NCBI RefSeq assembly: GCF_050908995.1
Contig: NC_135127.1
Coordinates: forward strand, 10,186,001-10,250,000
Direction: 5' to 3'
Source: Andrena cerasifolii
Lineage: Eukaryota > Arthropoda > Insecta > Hymenoptera > Andrenidae
DNA length: 64,000 nt
A model generated the notes under the pieces. It was not told the DNA's origin. It was given only the letters and a program-made list of their open reading frames with translations, and searched no databases. Positions 1 through 11,300 of this stretch are shown here, piece after piece. A program made the position numbers and the translations under genes. The stretch's first letter is position 1; each line of letters begins with the position of its first letter.

Positions 1-2527
1 TACACCCTTGAGAATACACAGCGCGAAACTTTCACCAGTGACCACGTGGTATTTTAATAGAATTAATCACACCTAACAACATGGACAGAAGCGCGTCCGC
101 GGAAATTTATATCTGGTGCGTTATTTATCTGCTTTTCGGCCCAGGTCGCGGCGATAATTACGCGCCGCATGGCCCTTAATCATCGGAATTACTATGCCGC
201 AATTTTAATTATTACCAGTCGCGATTGTGCGCGGGAAATCGATTTCGAATAATGGCACCTCTATGTTACTTCCCTAACTAATTAACGCAACACCATGGAT
301 TCCCCTTTTCCCTTCGTACATGATCGTTTAAAGGAATTTGATGGAACCATGGAGATGAAAATTCAACGCCGCACCACAACCGAACCAAATCCAGAACGAA
401 TACACGCGCACCTCTCCGCCACGCTCGGCGATATCCTTACCCCCACGAATGGGTGAGATGTTTGATTTGCATTTGGACCGCCCGACTATCTCCTGCAACG
501 ACAATTGCAAAAGAAAGATAGGACAAGTTCGATGCACCCATACGCCGCAACTGCGCCGCGCGCCGCGCGCGTACACATGTAGCTTGTCGCGCGGGGGTGC
601 AATCAGTGACATTCGCGCGTCGCGTTCCAGTCGTGGCCAGACGTAGGAACGGGAACGAGGTCAATTGACCGTGGCGATTGTACACAGAAGACTGCGCACA
701 CGGACGTGTACACGGCGACACGTACACGCCGTGCATCCGATACCGTCGTTCCCAAGGAACGGGCACACTCGCCGACAAACACGGCCGACGCTGCCAACGA
801 AATCGTGAACACGCGAAAACAATAAACCTTATTGATCGAGGACGTCGTCCGTTGTCCGTTGGCTCGTTCCACGGGATAAATTCTCCTCAGGGGTGTAGCG
901 AACCGTCTCCACCACCCCTGCCCTCCCTCCCCCCTCTGTCTTTGCTTTACGAGACGAAATTCGCGAAGTCGCGTAACAGTCCGGGTAACTTTTCGGGGAG
1001 GAAGCTGCGCGCATTTATATCCTATTCTTCGGGGATCTCGGCGGGAAGTGAATAAAGAAGGGAAACGACTTGTGGGTACGGACGTTGACTCGCGAGCGAT
1101 AGAATAGCTTTCAGCGATCGTTGGTTAGCCTTGTAGATGGGCGTTGAGTGAGATACAGGAAGGATATACTAGGCTTCGGATCCACTGGTGTGTTTAGAAC
1201 AGAGTGGGGTTCGCAGTCGGAGCGCGAGGTGCTGATAGGATAGGTGAGGTGGCAAGTAGAAAGGCTACGTACATAGTCAGACGCGAGTCAGTAGTTCACG
1301 CTGCCGCACAGTGTGTCAAAGTTTATGGGCGCTCGGGACAGAACTCATAACTTCCGAATTAATCAGTTTTCGACCTAAGTACCCTAATACTTGTTTAAAG
1401 AGGATACAAAGATACATCGATTGATGGAAAAATAAAATAAAATTACATTTAAAAAATTAATGTGATTTGTGTTTAAAGAAATGCACCGAAAGTTTGAATA
1501 AATTTCAAGCCTCATTTTTGGTAACAAATTAGAAAATTCAGTAAAACTTGTGGGTAGTATTCAAATCTACGTTCCTATATTAGTATTTTAAGATATAATA
1601 AGCAACGAGTTTTAGACTTCAGTTTTCATACTTTTGACCATTACGCGTCACACTGTCGGTCGACACGTTGCACTTCTATTTCCTATTCCAACCAACAATA
1701 ACTTCCTAGCAAACACACATTCCCTCTGTTGGGTCCCGAGTGGTAGGGACCAGAAGGGTGAAAGCCTGGACGTAGTTAAGAAAAAACTGTATATATTCAA
1801 CGAGCAAGACAATGTAACAAAAGAACTACGATGAGCGTGATACTATTTCTACTCTAGATGGCGGACTACTCAGTCGCGGGCCCACCTCGACGGTGGTACC
1901 TCCTGGTGGAGGAGTACCGGATGTGTCCCGACACCCTCATTTCGTTTACTATTACCGTCCAGATCAAACAGATTTTCAGTAACGACCCTCCACTTAACCG
2001 TAACAAACTGAGTCGCTACACCAACGACTAAACGACTCGACGCGCTGAAACAATTGAAGCCTCGGGGCAAAGAACACAACCGGTTCTGAGGAACATCTCA
2101 ACATCCCCAGTAGTTACGGCCAATCATCCGGTGTCCGCTTCAATTCCATTAGTTAACACGGTTCCTCGTAAAACGACGCTCCTCTCGTCTAGTCGAGTGT
2201 CCCCCGGTTCTCGAGATTCGGCATTAAGTCGGCTCATTTCCATCGAGACAGGCGGTAGTCGGTTTGCCCGGCGCTCGAGGGGGCATAAAGAACCGGAGGG
2301 GGGTCGAGGCAATGAGAAGGGGGGGGGGGCAGCGTCGGAGCAACGACGGCCGCGTCGCCATAAAACGTCGCAAAGAACTGACGAGAGATCGACGACAGCG
2401 AATTAATTCGCCGGCCGTATTATCGGAACGGGCTCCGTCCATTAGACCGCTTTTTTCGAGCGACGTAACGATCCGTTCGCCGATGCGACCAGAGGGGGGC
2501 AACCGCCGCGCGTTCTTTTATTCGCCG
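1..2527. other. Non-coding; no gene seen
   Basis: CpG-rich unique sequence to about 1350, then an AT-rich stretch, then mixed sequence. It contains the motif copy near 1231, a partly paired GGTACCTCC/GGAGGAGTACC region at 1896-1919, and an 11-base G run (2319-2329). Reading frames are short, overlap on both strands and show no known domain. The part near 1650-2100 has a TG...CA layout and a TATATATT that could suggest a solo LTR, but no target duplication was found. Confidence 0.5.
1231..1300. repeat. Dispersed three-copy motif, copy 1
   Basis: GGCAAGTAG followed by GTCAGACGCGAGTCAGTAGTT recurs, diverged, at about 19143-19205 (GGGCAAGTAG, then GTCAGACTCGCGTCAGTAGTT). It recurs more weakly at about 38425-38465 (GGGCAAGTGG, then TAGTCAGACG). 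The origin is unknown; it is possibly a relic of a repeat family. Confidence 0.5.
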
Positions 2528-3211
2528 CACTGTGCGGAAATTTTGCGATTTTATGGCGAAAACTACAGAAATGAAATTCTTGAATTTTACAAATTTAATA
2601 CAAATGTCAGTTGAAGAACTATATCCATTTTCGTGGTCAAAACCTGAAAACTTATTTTTAATATATAAAAGTTTGTCACTTTTACGTTCTAATATATGAG
2701 AAACTAAATTATCCGAGAAACAGCACTTATGAAATATACACAATACAAACACTCAAACAGAGGATCGAAGCTGAATAAAATCGTTTAAAAAAGAATAAAA
2801 AGTGAACAAGTCTCGGTCACAATTATGTCGTATGTTAGACAAGACACACTGGATCGTGTTTAAAAATGCATATAATTACAAAATTAGCAACTATTAGCAA
2901 TCAATAATTGCATTTATAGAATCGAAATAGTCCAACGTAAAATAGGAATGAAAATCATTGCAGGATATTATGGGATTGATAACTATTTTATGTATTGAAA
3001 ATTGATTCTTATATGAAAAGGTTATTTCTAAAACACTACTTTAAAAATTGTATAAATTACGTATTAAGAACCGAAACATAATCATTTTGAAGACAAAAAG
3101 ATATCTTACGCACCACCAGGAATTGAATCCATGCCTACAAATTATTTTCAGATCTTTGGATAACACAATATAAGTGTTTTGGCCATAAAATCGCGAAATT
3201 TCCCCACTGTG
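2528..3211. mobile_element. Transib-like non-autonomous DNA transposon (684 bp)
   Basis: The terminal inverted repeats run about 36 bp with 4 mismatches. The left end starts CACTGTGCGGAAATTT; the right end, read inward on the minus strand, starts CACAGTGGGGAAATTT. Perfect 5-bp target duplications CGCCG flank it (2523-2527 and 3212-3216). Transib elements are known for 5-bp, GC-rich CGNCG-like duplications and ends resembling V(D)J recombination signals. Here each heptamer (CACTGTG or CACAGTG) is followed by 23 bases and then an A-rich nonamer-like block (GAAAACTAC at 2558-2566; CAAAACACT at 3181-3173). The interior is AT-rich and shows no transposase, so this is a deletion derivative or MITE. 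A hAT subgroup with 5-bp duplications is the main alternative. Confidence 0.8.
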
Positions 3212-3216
3212 CGCCG

Positions 3217-4661
3217 GCGCGATGGTTAACGAGGACCCGTCTCCCCCTTTCGTGCATCCGCGATATGTATGTGTACTAATGCTGTCCCTAATGATTCTTT
3301 ACGAGAACCAGCGGAGAGGAAAAGGGAGGTCGGGGGAGAAAGTTGAGACAGAAGGGCGAGGGGGTTCGGGAGGGTCGCGGAAGAGGGTTGAAAAACGGGA
3401 CGGAAGAGAGACAGAGGAGAGGGAAAGTCTCTCGTCTCGGCTAGACAAATAGGCAAATGTCGAGGAAAAGGAAAGGAGACTCCGGGCGAGGGGTCCGAAA
3501 AGAAGAGGAAGCAGGGAGGGTTGGAAAAGGGGGTACGGCTTTTTACTCGACGGTGGAAGCTGGCGTCGCGACGCCCGGCGTCTCCGGGGCTTCCTTTTCG
3601 GTGGGGCTCTTGCCGCGTCTCCTACGTCCTCGCTGATCCCTCTTCTGCGCTCTCCGTCTCACTCTCGTTACCCTTATTTCCCGCGCTGTTCCTTTCCCTC
3701 TCGCCTGCACGCCTCTGCTTCCCCTCTCACGATCCCTCCCTCGACTTTTTCTGCAGCCGCGAAAAGCACATTGTTCGACGAAACGTGCATCCCTCCCCGA
3801 CTCTGCTCTCCTCCCACGCAGAGCCTTGGCCGTCCTACGCTGCTCGCAGCATCACTCCACCGAAAGTGTCTTCTAGCAATGAGCACTCAGCCCCCTGCTG
3901 CATTCTGGAGCTTTCCGTTTCGCCATTGTTAGCCGGGCCGAGAGAAAGAGGGACGCCCTGCGATGGGTAAAAAACGACGGGGGCAAGGGGGGTCGGAGCG
4001 AGAGGTAGCGAAGGGTGGCGATAAGGAGGAAAGGGGTCTCTCTGTTGGGCACCGAGATGTCGGTAAACGCTTCTCGAAGTCACGAGCGAAAGGGTCTCGC
4101 GTCACGCCTCTTTGTCCTCCGCAAGGATAGCCACCCTCCGTGCCCTTCGCCCTCCCAAGCCTTTGCTACGTGCCTCGTAGTTTTCACCTTGGTCGAACCC
4201 AAGGCCGATACGGACACGAGTGTCTCGCTGAAAGAAGCGCTCGAGCGGCTGGAAAGCCGTAGCCAACGGCTTCCATCCGATCGTGCGCCGTTCGATAGAT
4301 CGGCCAACGATGGGAAAACCGTTGCCCTCCCCTGGCCACGGAGCAATTTCGGTCTGGCGAAACGAGGTTTATTCTTATGGGAACCGTTGCTGTAGTTGGT
4401 TTCACGATACACCGCCGCGGGAACACGTTTCCTACGCGCGGAACGACCTCCCCGGTTCTTTAAAGCCCTCGCGTGCCCTCGCGAATATCGTTCTCCATTT
4501 GTACTGATTCGGGGACCGTTATCCGTGATACAATTTGGAAGGGAGATTCGAGGAATGGCCTTTAAAGTTGGCGAGACTGGTGTGAAATGGAAAAAAGAGA
4601 AGCACGTACTGCTTCACGAGAGAAATTAAGGGGGGTCACTCAGGTGAAAATGAACTACCAG
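3217..4661. other. Non-coding, with purine- then pyrimidine-rich tracts
   Basis: About 3310-3530 is strongly purine-rich and about 3600-3760 strongly pyrimidine-rich. The open frames here follow from that bias and have no recognisable domains. The remainder is CpG-rich unique sequence. Confidence 0.5.
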
Positions 4662-4938
4662 TTATTTTACAGATAAAAATTTGAAAATATGTATTCCCAT
4701 ATTATTGTTTACGCTGAAATGAATTACGTAAGAGTTAATACAGTGACAAAGTTTTTTGCAGCCTTTGTACACAATACTACAGAGACAAGGGTATGGATTT
4801 TACAATCGAATAATTTTTTCGAAATTTTTTTTTTAAATTTTGAAAAAGAATTGCCACTGTATTAACTCTTACATAATTCATTGCAGCGTAAAAAATAATA
4901 TGGGAATACATAGTTTCAAATATTTATCTGTAAAATTA
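4662..4938. repeat. Fold-back inverted repeat (probable MITE, about 275 bp)
   Basis: Two arms of about 88 bp (4663-4753 and 4846-4937) are near-perfect inverted copies, containing ATTTTACAGAT, TATTCCCATATTATT and AAGAGTTAATACAGTG. They are separated by about 90 bp of AT-rich loop. Such a structure is usually a MITE of the fold-back type. I could not define a target duplication. TTAA followed by a G run lies just outside at 4626-4629, without a matching right side. Confidence 0.7.
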
Positions 4939-6448
4939 TTATCGTAGGGATTATTATCATATACATCAGGGTTCCACGTAGACTTCACACCCATTCACAC
5001 ATCTTCTATCAAAAGTAACTCACAGAGATGGAATTTGAAAACTAAACTCTTAGCCAGCTACAGCCATCACCGAGTCATCCAGCTAAGCACGAAAATCTGC
5101 AGCTCCACCTCCCTACAGCTTCTCACAGTCTGTTTATTCCAAGGATCAGTGTCTAGCGGTTCAGAGGCGATGACCCGGCGAAGATTTTCTATTTTTCTTC
5201 CAGCGTGGGAAAGGGGGGCCTTTAGCGAGGGAAGCGCCGAAGAATTATCACCCAGCGAGCCGCGAACAGTTAAGGGATGCTTAATGAAGATTAAGGGGTG
5301 ACTCGTCTTCGCCATCCCTTCGTGACTATTTCTCCGCCACCCGCTCGGCGCATTCGCCCCCGTCCGTGCCCCATGGCCTCCTTCGTCTGCTACAGTCCCC
5401 CGCGGGAACAAGCCACGTGTATTACCAGGCGACAGAATTCCGTGGAGAAGAGACATCGGATACGGAGCATCGTTTCGGGGCTTTCAGAAGCAGATTTAAC
5501 CCTGCCCAAGGCGCGCCTAGCTACCCTTACTCTGCCAGCGGATGGTGTGTCGACCGCCTGTTCGACACTGCGCCGCATAATAATGAGCTTGAAATTGGAG
5601 CAGCCTCGACTGGTCGGATCTTATCAAGGGGACGCGAAATTGGACTTGGATTTTCATGCGGGAAAACCACCGTCATCGTCGTCGTCGTGGTGGCGCCGCG
5701 ATGGAGTTCCCGGGGCTTCCACGAGCGCCCGAATAATAATTACAATGGGCACACTCGGAGTTTCCACGACTTGACGTGGCCGTTTCCAAAGGGTAAATTG
5801 CGCGCTCCCGAGACTTCGTTCTACGATGGCCGGCTCGCGAGTCGAACAATTTGCGCCGCCATTGTAGTTGCTCTAATAAATTCCAGCCGGCTGATTAGAA
5901 GGGGAAAGTTAGCGGCTTTTCGCACCTCGAGGTCGCCTGTGTCACCCTGTTGCAACTTTTGCAATCGTTCGCCGTGTTATTCCGTGGCTGGGGGTCGAGA
6001 GATCGCTAGAAATGGCTGACGATCATGGTTCTTGAAAAAACATTTTAGGATAAATGAAATTTATAGATTCGTTTTGAGTACCTTCGTTTAAATGGCACTT
6101 TTTGAACTATGTTACTTCTCTTATCACAGAGCGAGAAGATTTTTACAGCCAGCGAGAATATTTCGTAATAATTCAAAAACATCTCTTCCCTCGCTTTCCG
6201 AGGCAAATTATAGCCGTAGAATTATCAAAGCAAAATTTATTTTTCCTATTTATTCTACCTTCTACTTCCTCTCTTGCAAAGGAAATATTTACGCGTCAAA
6301 GATTACTCCACGATTTTTACTGTACATTTGGCCATGCATGAACGAAAAACGAGATTCTTCGTATAATTAACCGGGACTGCAACTGCCGAAGTGTAGAAAA
6401 TACTGCTGTGCATAGTGCATACATCTAACAGTAGGAATAAAAGAAAGC
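4939..6448. other. Non-coding; no gene seen
   Basis: GC-moderate, CpG-rich sequence at 5150-6020 supports overlapping long frames on one strand (up to about 217 codons). They are low in conserved features, contain a CGTCGTCGTCGT run (about 5670-5690) and lack splice framing. I judge them chance. Confidence 0.5.
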
Positions 6449-6450
6449 TA

Positions 6451-6860
6451 CAGTGGCGGATGAAAGAAATTTTACAACTTTTAAAATCGCATAACTTTTT
6501 TAGAATTGGTCCAAACGACATGAGTTTTTTTGAGAAGCTAGAAGGATGAGTTTGCTAAGTGACGTGTTTCGCCGTTTTGAAAAAAATTGCAATCGGTCGG
6601 AACGGGGAAAAAATAGTCATTTTTTAAACTTTTTCTGTGAGTCTGTAATGAGAATTCAGAAAACCCGTTTGTAGATTGAGTAAGTTGTGTACATGCCTAT
6701 AATTTCATCAAAATCGGATAACGTTGCTCGGAGCTATAAACACTTAAAGATCGCAGAATAAGGTCGAAAATCTGTGATTTCGGGAATTTCGCGATTTTCA
6801 CGAATTTCTAAAAAAGTTATGCGATTTTAAAAGTTGTAAACTTTCTTTCGTCCGCTACTG
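6451..6860. mobile_element. Tc1/mariner-type MITE (410 bp)
   Basis: Long terminal inverted repeats (about 55 bp) start CAGTGGCGGATGAAAG at the left and CAGTAGCGGACGAAAG at the right, read inward. Both are followed by sequence containing ATCGCATAACTTTTTTAGAA or its near match. TA dinucleotides flank both ends (6449-6450 and 6861-6862), the target preference of the Tc1/mariner superfamily. The interior (about 300 bp) contains no transposase reading frame, so it depends on an element elsewhere for movement. Confidence 0.85.
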
Positions 6861-6862
6861 TA

Positions 6863-7514
6863 TATACGAGCGGCAGAGCATCAAGATAAATGAAACTACA
6901 GATCACACAAATATCTCTTAACCATTAATTGCATCATTTCTCTGCTGGGAGTACGCTCTGTGTGCTTCTTAAACTTCGTCCCCGTCCTAGGGGATGTTTT
7001 CTCAGCCGGTAAAAACGACAGGCTGCCATGCCAGCTCGCGCTTCAGGGGTCGAAGCTTACCGCAGGGGTGGTGCGCGACGCGAGGGGGCGGCGTGATGAC
7101 GTCAAAACTGTCAGGCGACCCCGAAAGGGTCGACGAACACCGACGAGGGGTGTAGTCGATTAAACAACGCCCGTGCACGCAACCTTTTAATTCTATTTTA
7201 AGAATCTTCCGCGAACGATCACTCCTCCGGCAGGAAACGTTTGTTTCATGCCTAAGGGTGTTCTTTAATAAGTTAGCCCCGTTTCGTTCGGCAAATTCAG
7301 CGGGGATCGGCGGGAGGGGGTTGGAAACGAGCGCGAAGGAGCGTCTTAAGGCGGTGAGATTTACGAGTGTTATTGCGGAACATCTATTGGAAATTAAAAA
7401 GTTCCCGGGGAGCAAGGGTTCTTATGGTTCTAACAGAGTGGCTCTTATTTACGAGACAAGGGCAACCTGCGAGGGTAATCCCTCGCAGGATAGAACGCTT
7501 GAACGCAGCACGGC
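6863..7514. other. Non-coding; one CRE-like palindrome
   Basis: Mixed sequence with a perfect TGACGTCA at 7097-7104. No gene recognised. Confidence 0.5.
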
Positions 7515-7518
7515 TTAA

Positions 7519-8300
7519 GGGGGCAGACCACTGTAACGGTCCGAAATGTAAGGGTGTTTTCGGGAATTTATTTCAACCAAACAACGCAAGTGAATCAATG
7601 TGTTGCTTAGTACAGTTAATAACGTACATATCGAAGGGTAAGAAATTTTTTTTTCAATGAAATTCATAAATCCGTTTCCTGTATACTTTTCGTCAAACTG
7701 TGCGCTGCGGCAAAATCGTGCTTGTCGCGTTGATAGTGTCCAGGCCATATGGTTAATTCGAATTCAAAAAGACAAAAATATTTAGAAACTAGAAGCCTAC
7801 GTCTTTTACGTGACGATCAAAAAAAGTCAAAATCGCAAAAAATTACAAAATGGCGGACCACTGAAAAAAATCATGATTTTGGGGTACAAAATTGGGGAAA
7901 TTTTGATAAAAACAATAGAAGCAGGTCGTTAATTGAAAAAACTGATCGTCACGTAATAGCGACGGGTTTTTCGTACGATAAATGTCCTTGCTCGTGTCAA
8001 TTGGACACATTGTTTTCTCTGTAGAGTGTCAACGCGGTTGAAAAATGTCATTCTGAGGAAAACGCGTTCAATGTTCCGCGCGGCTCAGTCGCGCGCTTGA
8101 CACCGCTTCACGGAAAATACTATATCTCCGTGAATTTTGCGAATTTCTTCATAAACTTTGAAGAGAGCATTCTGGAAACGTGCGTCCTTCAGGAAGTGTG
8201 AAAAAGAAAAAATCGATTTTTCCGATTGTATTTTTCGATGTTTGAGGAAAATGAAGTAGGTTCAGGGATGAAAGAAGTACTCTATAATTTCATTCAGTAT
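7519..8300. mobile_element. Partial TTAA-type (piggyBac-like) element; only the left end is clear
   Basis: TTAA at 7515-7518 is followed by GGGGGCAGACCACTGTAAC, the same TTAA+GGG style of terminus as the complete element at 14032. A related word, GCGGACCACTG, recurs at 7853. The following 700-800 bases are AT-rich with GCGCG and TCGATTTTT motifs typical of these elements. I found no matching right end (an inverted copy of the terminus followed by TTAA), so the right limit given is an estimate from base composition. It may be truncated. Confidence 0.45.
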
Positions 8301-11300
8301 TTGCACGTGATGCTCATCTTGTACAATGTCTTGCAACGTGCTGGCTAATGATAAGAAGTAATAAAGTCAGTTGAGAATATAGACACTCTAATTATATTGA
8401 GCAGTGTATCTGATGGGGGATTTTTTTCTTAACTTTTAGCAGTAGGTAACTAGCTTCTTATTCAAGATAAGACTTTTTAGTTCGAGCTACTTTTTTCTAA
8501 ATAATATGGCCTACCTTCTCGCCGGGGACAAAGAAGCTACTTAGCAAGTTTCTTGTAAAGTGAAAATTAATACTTGTTGCGAAGTTTGAAGAGCTGATCT
8601 TTTTTACGCGAGTATCTCGCAAACTACAGTTCGCGAGTTACCGTAACAGGTAACAGTTTTTAAAGAGTCACTTTAAACACCTTTATATCACGCATTTTGA
8701 AGAGCAGCGTAACACAGTAATCGAATTATTCCCATTACTCTCCCTTCCAAGCTCTTCCTTCCTAGGAAGACGCTTTTCCAGTAAAGAAGAAAAGTGGATG
8801 CAACGTATAAATGCTTTTTTGCTTACAATTTCTAGCCTCGGTTTCCTACGATCTTAATCAATTCACTTTGGGTGTTAACTCTACAACAAGTAACCACGTA
8901 CAAACCTATCTTCCTCCAAATTCTTCCAACCATGCCACTATCTTTTCCAATGCTGCTTTACACGAGACATCTCGTGCCCAAAAATGAATCTGTTAACACC
9001 CCCATAATGCAGAATTCAAAGAATAAGAAATAAGGCAAAAATGGACCGCTAAAGATAGACCAACGTGTCCCATAAAATACACCCGAAGCACTCGAGTTTC
9101 CCTGGAACGTTACCATCAGCTTCGCGCGCCAAATTAACCCGCCCCTTTAGGGTGAGCGAGATTCGCGCAAAACTCGGAACTCTTCCCACGCAACCACTTG
9201 TGAAATCGACTTTTCCGTTTGATAGGATAACGATGTGTATCCTCGCGATAAGCGAGAACGCCGATCCAGCTTATCGACTGCCTCCGAAGAGGGTAACAGC
9301 CGACAAGGACGTATCGCGTTATTATGACGTCATACTGTCAGACGACCGTACAGAAGGGGTGATTAGGCAAGCGCAGGGGGTAGTAGGAGGAGGAGGGTGG
9401 GCTGTTGCGGCGAGCGAAGAACACGACAGGGGGGATGGCAGACAGAGAATGCACGGGGTGTACAGTAGCCATGACACCGGCTGGGAACCATGGTTCGAAG
9501 ATGAGGGGGTGCCGACCACCCCTGCGACCCTCTCTTTCCGCCCCTGAGCCAAGGGTATTTTTCCATAATCAATAACATGCCTCTATTCTCGTCACACCGA
9601 GCGAGCCGGCTATGCCCTCCCCCTCACCACGCTCTCTCACCCTCTCGACATCGCCAACCTGTCCAGGTGACAGTGGCCCTCAACCGCGACCCACCGAAAC
9701 CCTCCGACTCAGGGTTCTACAGCAACTGAATTACCATGCTTCAATTTCGCAAAAGTTGATCATGAGTTTCGTTAAATCCAGAGGTCCATTTAAAGGGTTT
9801 CATTTACATCTTTCACGGGGTGGTGTGATATTCTGAAATTCTTGATTTCAATCATGAAACTTGGCGCAGGAGAATCTGGAGTGGATTTTACTTCGTTAAT
9901 AAAAATTTAGAATTGTTTTTAGAGGGTTCTAAATGATTTTGGATTAGTCAAGAAGAAAAGATCGCGCGTTCCCGCGTATCGATCGCCGCGAAAAACGCAA
10001 CCGCGTGTCTGAGAACCGCCGGTTGAAAGCGGCGGTTTAAGGGTGGCACGAGTGGCGGGTGAAAGAGTTCATTAAAACCAGCACCGTGTGCACCCCCGCT
10101 TGGTCCCCGACCCCACCAATTCGCCGGTGCCACCGTCGATCCACCCTTTCGGTCCTCTTACGGGGGTGGCGAAGGGGTGGACGTCGTGCAAAAAATACCC
10201 GAAACATTCGACGCTTCCGTCGACACCGACTCCCTCTCCCTCTCACTCCCTCAACCGTCGCCAGAGACGACGACGAGATCGAAATTCGTGTTTCGCCGCG
10301 CGGCTCGTCCCTGAAATAAAAAGTACATACACAGGCGCAGCGACGGTCCACTCTTTCCATTTTCCGGCCGTTCCTTTCGTACTGTTTTCCTTCCACTCCC
10401 AATGATTAATCAAGCCCCTATCAGATGATAATAAACACTGTGACGTGGCCCTGTTGCGTGTTCGCCGCGTTATACTATTTATCGTAAAGATACGGGCCGC
10501 GATGGCCGTGGGTGGGTTGACCGTAGATAACGATAATGTTCCCCGGGATTGTGGTAATTAATCCTGAGTTTATTCGAGCCTAGTCAAAAGTCCGTGTGAT
10601 ACTTATAACTGTAAAGTCGTACGGCACGACACCGAGCAGCAGAAAAAGGTGACTAACTTTCAACCCCCGACGTTGTTTCGCTTAAAACGTCAGGCGTAAT
10701 CATAATTTCCGGCTTTCTTTTTATCCATCCGTCCGTAACCACCCCCTCCCGCTCCACCAGCGCCGCGGAATATTTCGAACGTGTTCCGCGTTACTCGCCG
10801 GGATTATTAATTTCCTCGCGGCGCGACTCTTCTTTCTCGCGTTTCTTTATCAGGAAGGCGTCGCGCTCCTTTTGCTAGACGCACGGCTAGACAGGCTCGC
10901 CGAGATGCGTTTGAGACTTGGCTGCTGTAAGGGGCGAAGAAAGTTTGCAGCGTAGGTAGGCGAGGTGGAGTTTCTGGGGAAATTGGACGTACTTTCTGGA
11001 AGAGGATGCACCCCTTTTGAAACACATCGATGGGGAATCAGTAGAGCGAGGGGCAGTAATTTAAGTTTGGGGCTCCTAATGTTTCTTGTGGTTGGAACCT
11101 CTTTGGTAGGCTGCTGAGGCTTTTCGATGCCTCTTCTGAACAATGTTTCTCGATTCTGAGATGCGGATCTTGCAACCCTTTCTTATCAGCCTCGTCACAA
11201 ACCCTTCGAGTAAGAATTGCAGAGTCTCAAAGGGGAGGTTGATTACAACCCCCTAAGAGAACGCGATTTTCAAGAATTTTTTTGCGGAATATGTACTGTA

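Noticed and set aside
1646..2105. Possible solo LTR (TG...CA with an internal TATATATT)
   Set aside because: No target duplication, no primer-binding site and no second copy in the window.
5366..6019. Plus-strand frame of about 217 codons
   Set aside because: It has no domain, Val and Arg runs from a CGTCGT repeat, and no splice framing. GC-rich sequence readily gives such frames.
9065..9547. Plus-strand frame with an MCIL start suggesting a TANGO2-like N-terminus
   Set aside because: Similarity ends after four residues; the rest lacks the family's conserved NRDE-type motif.
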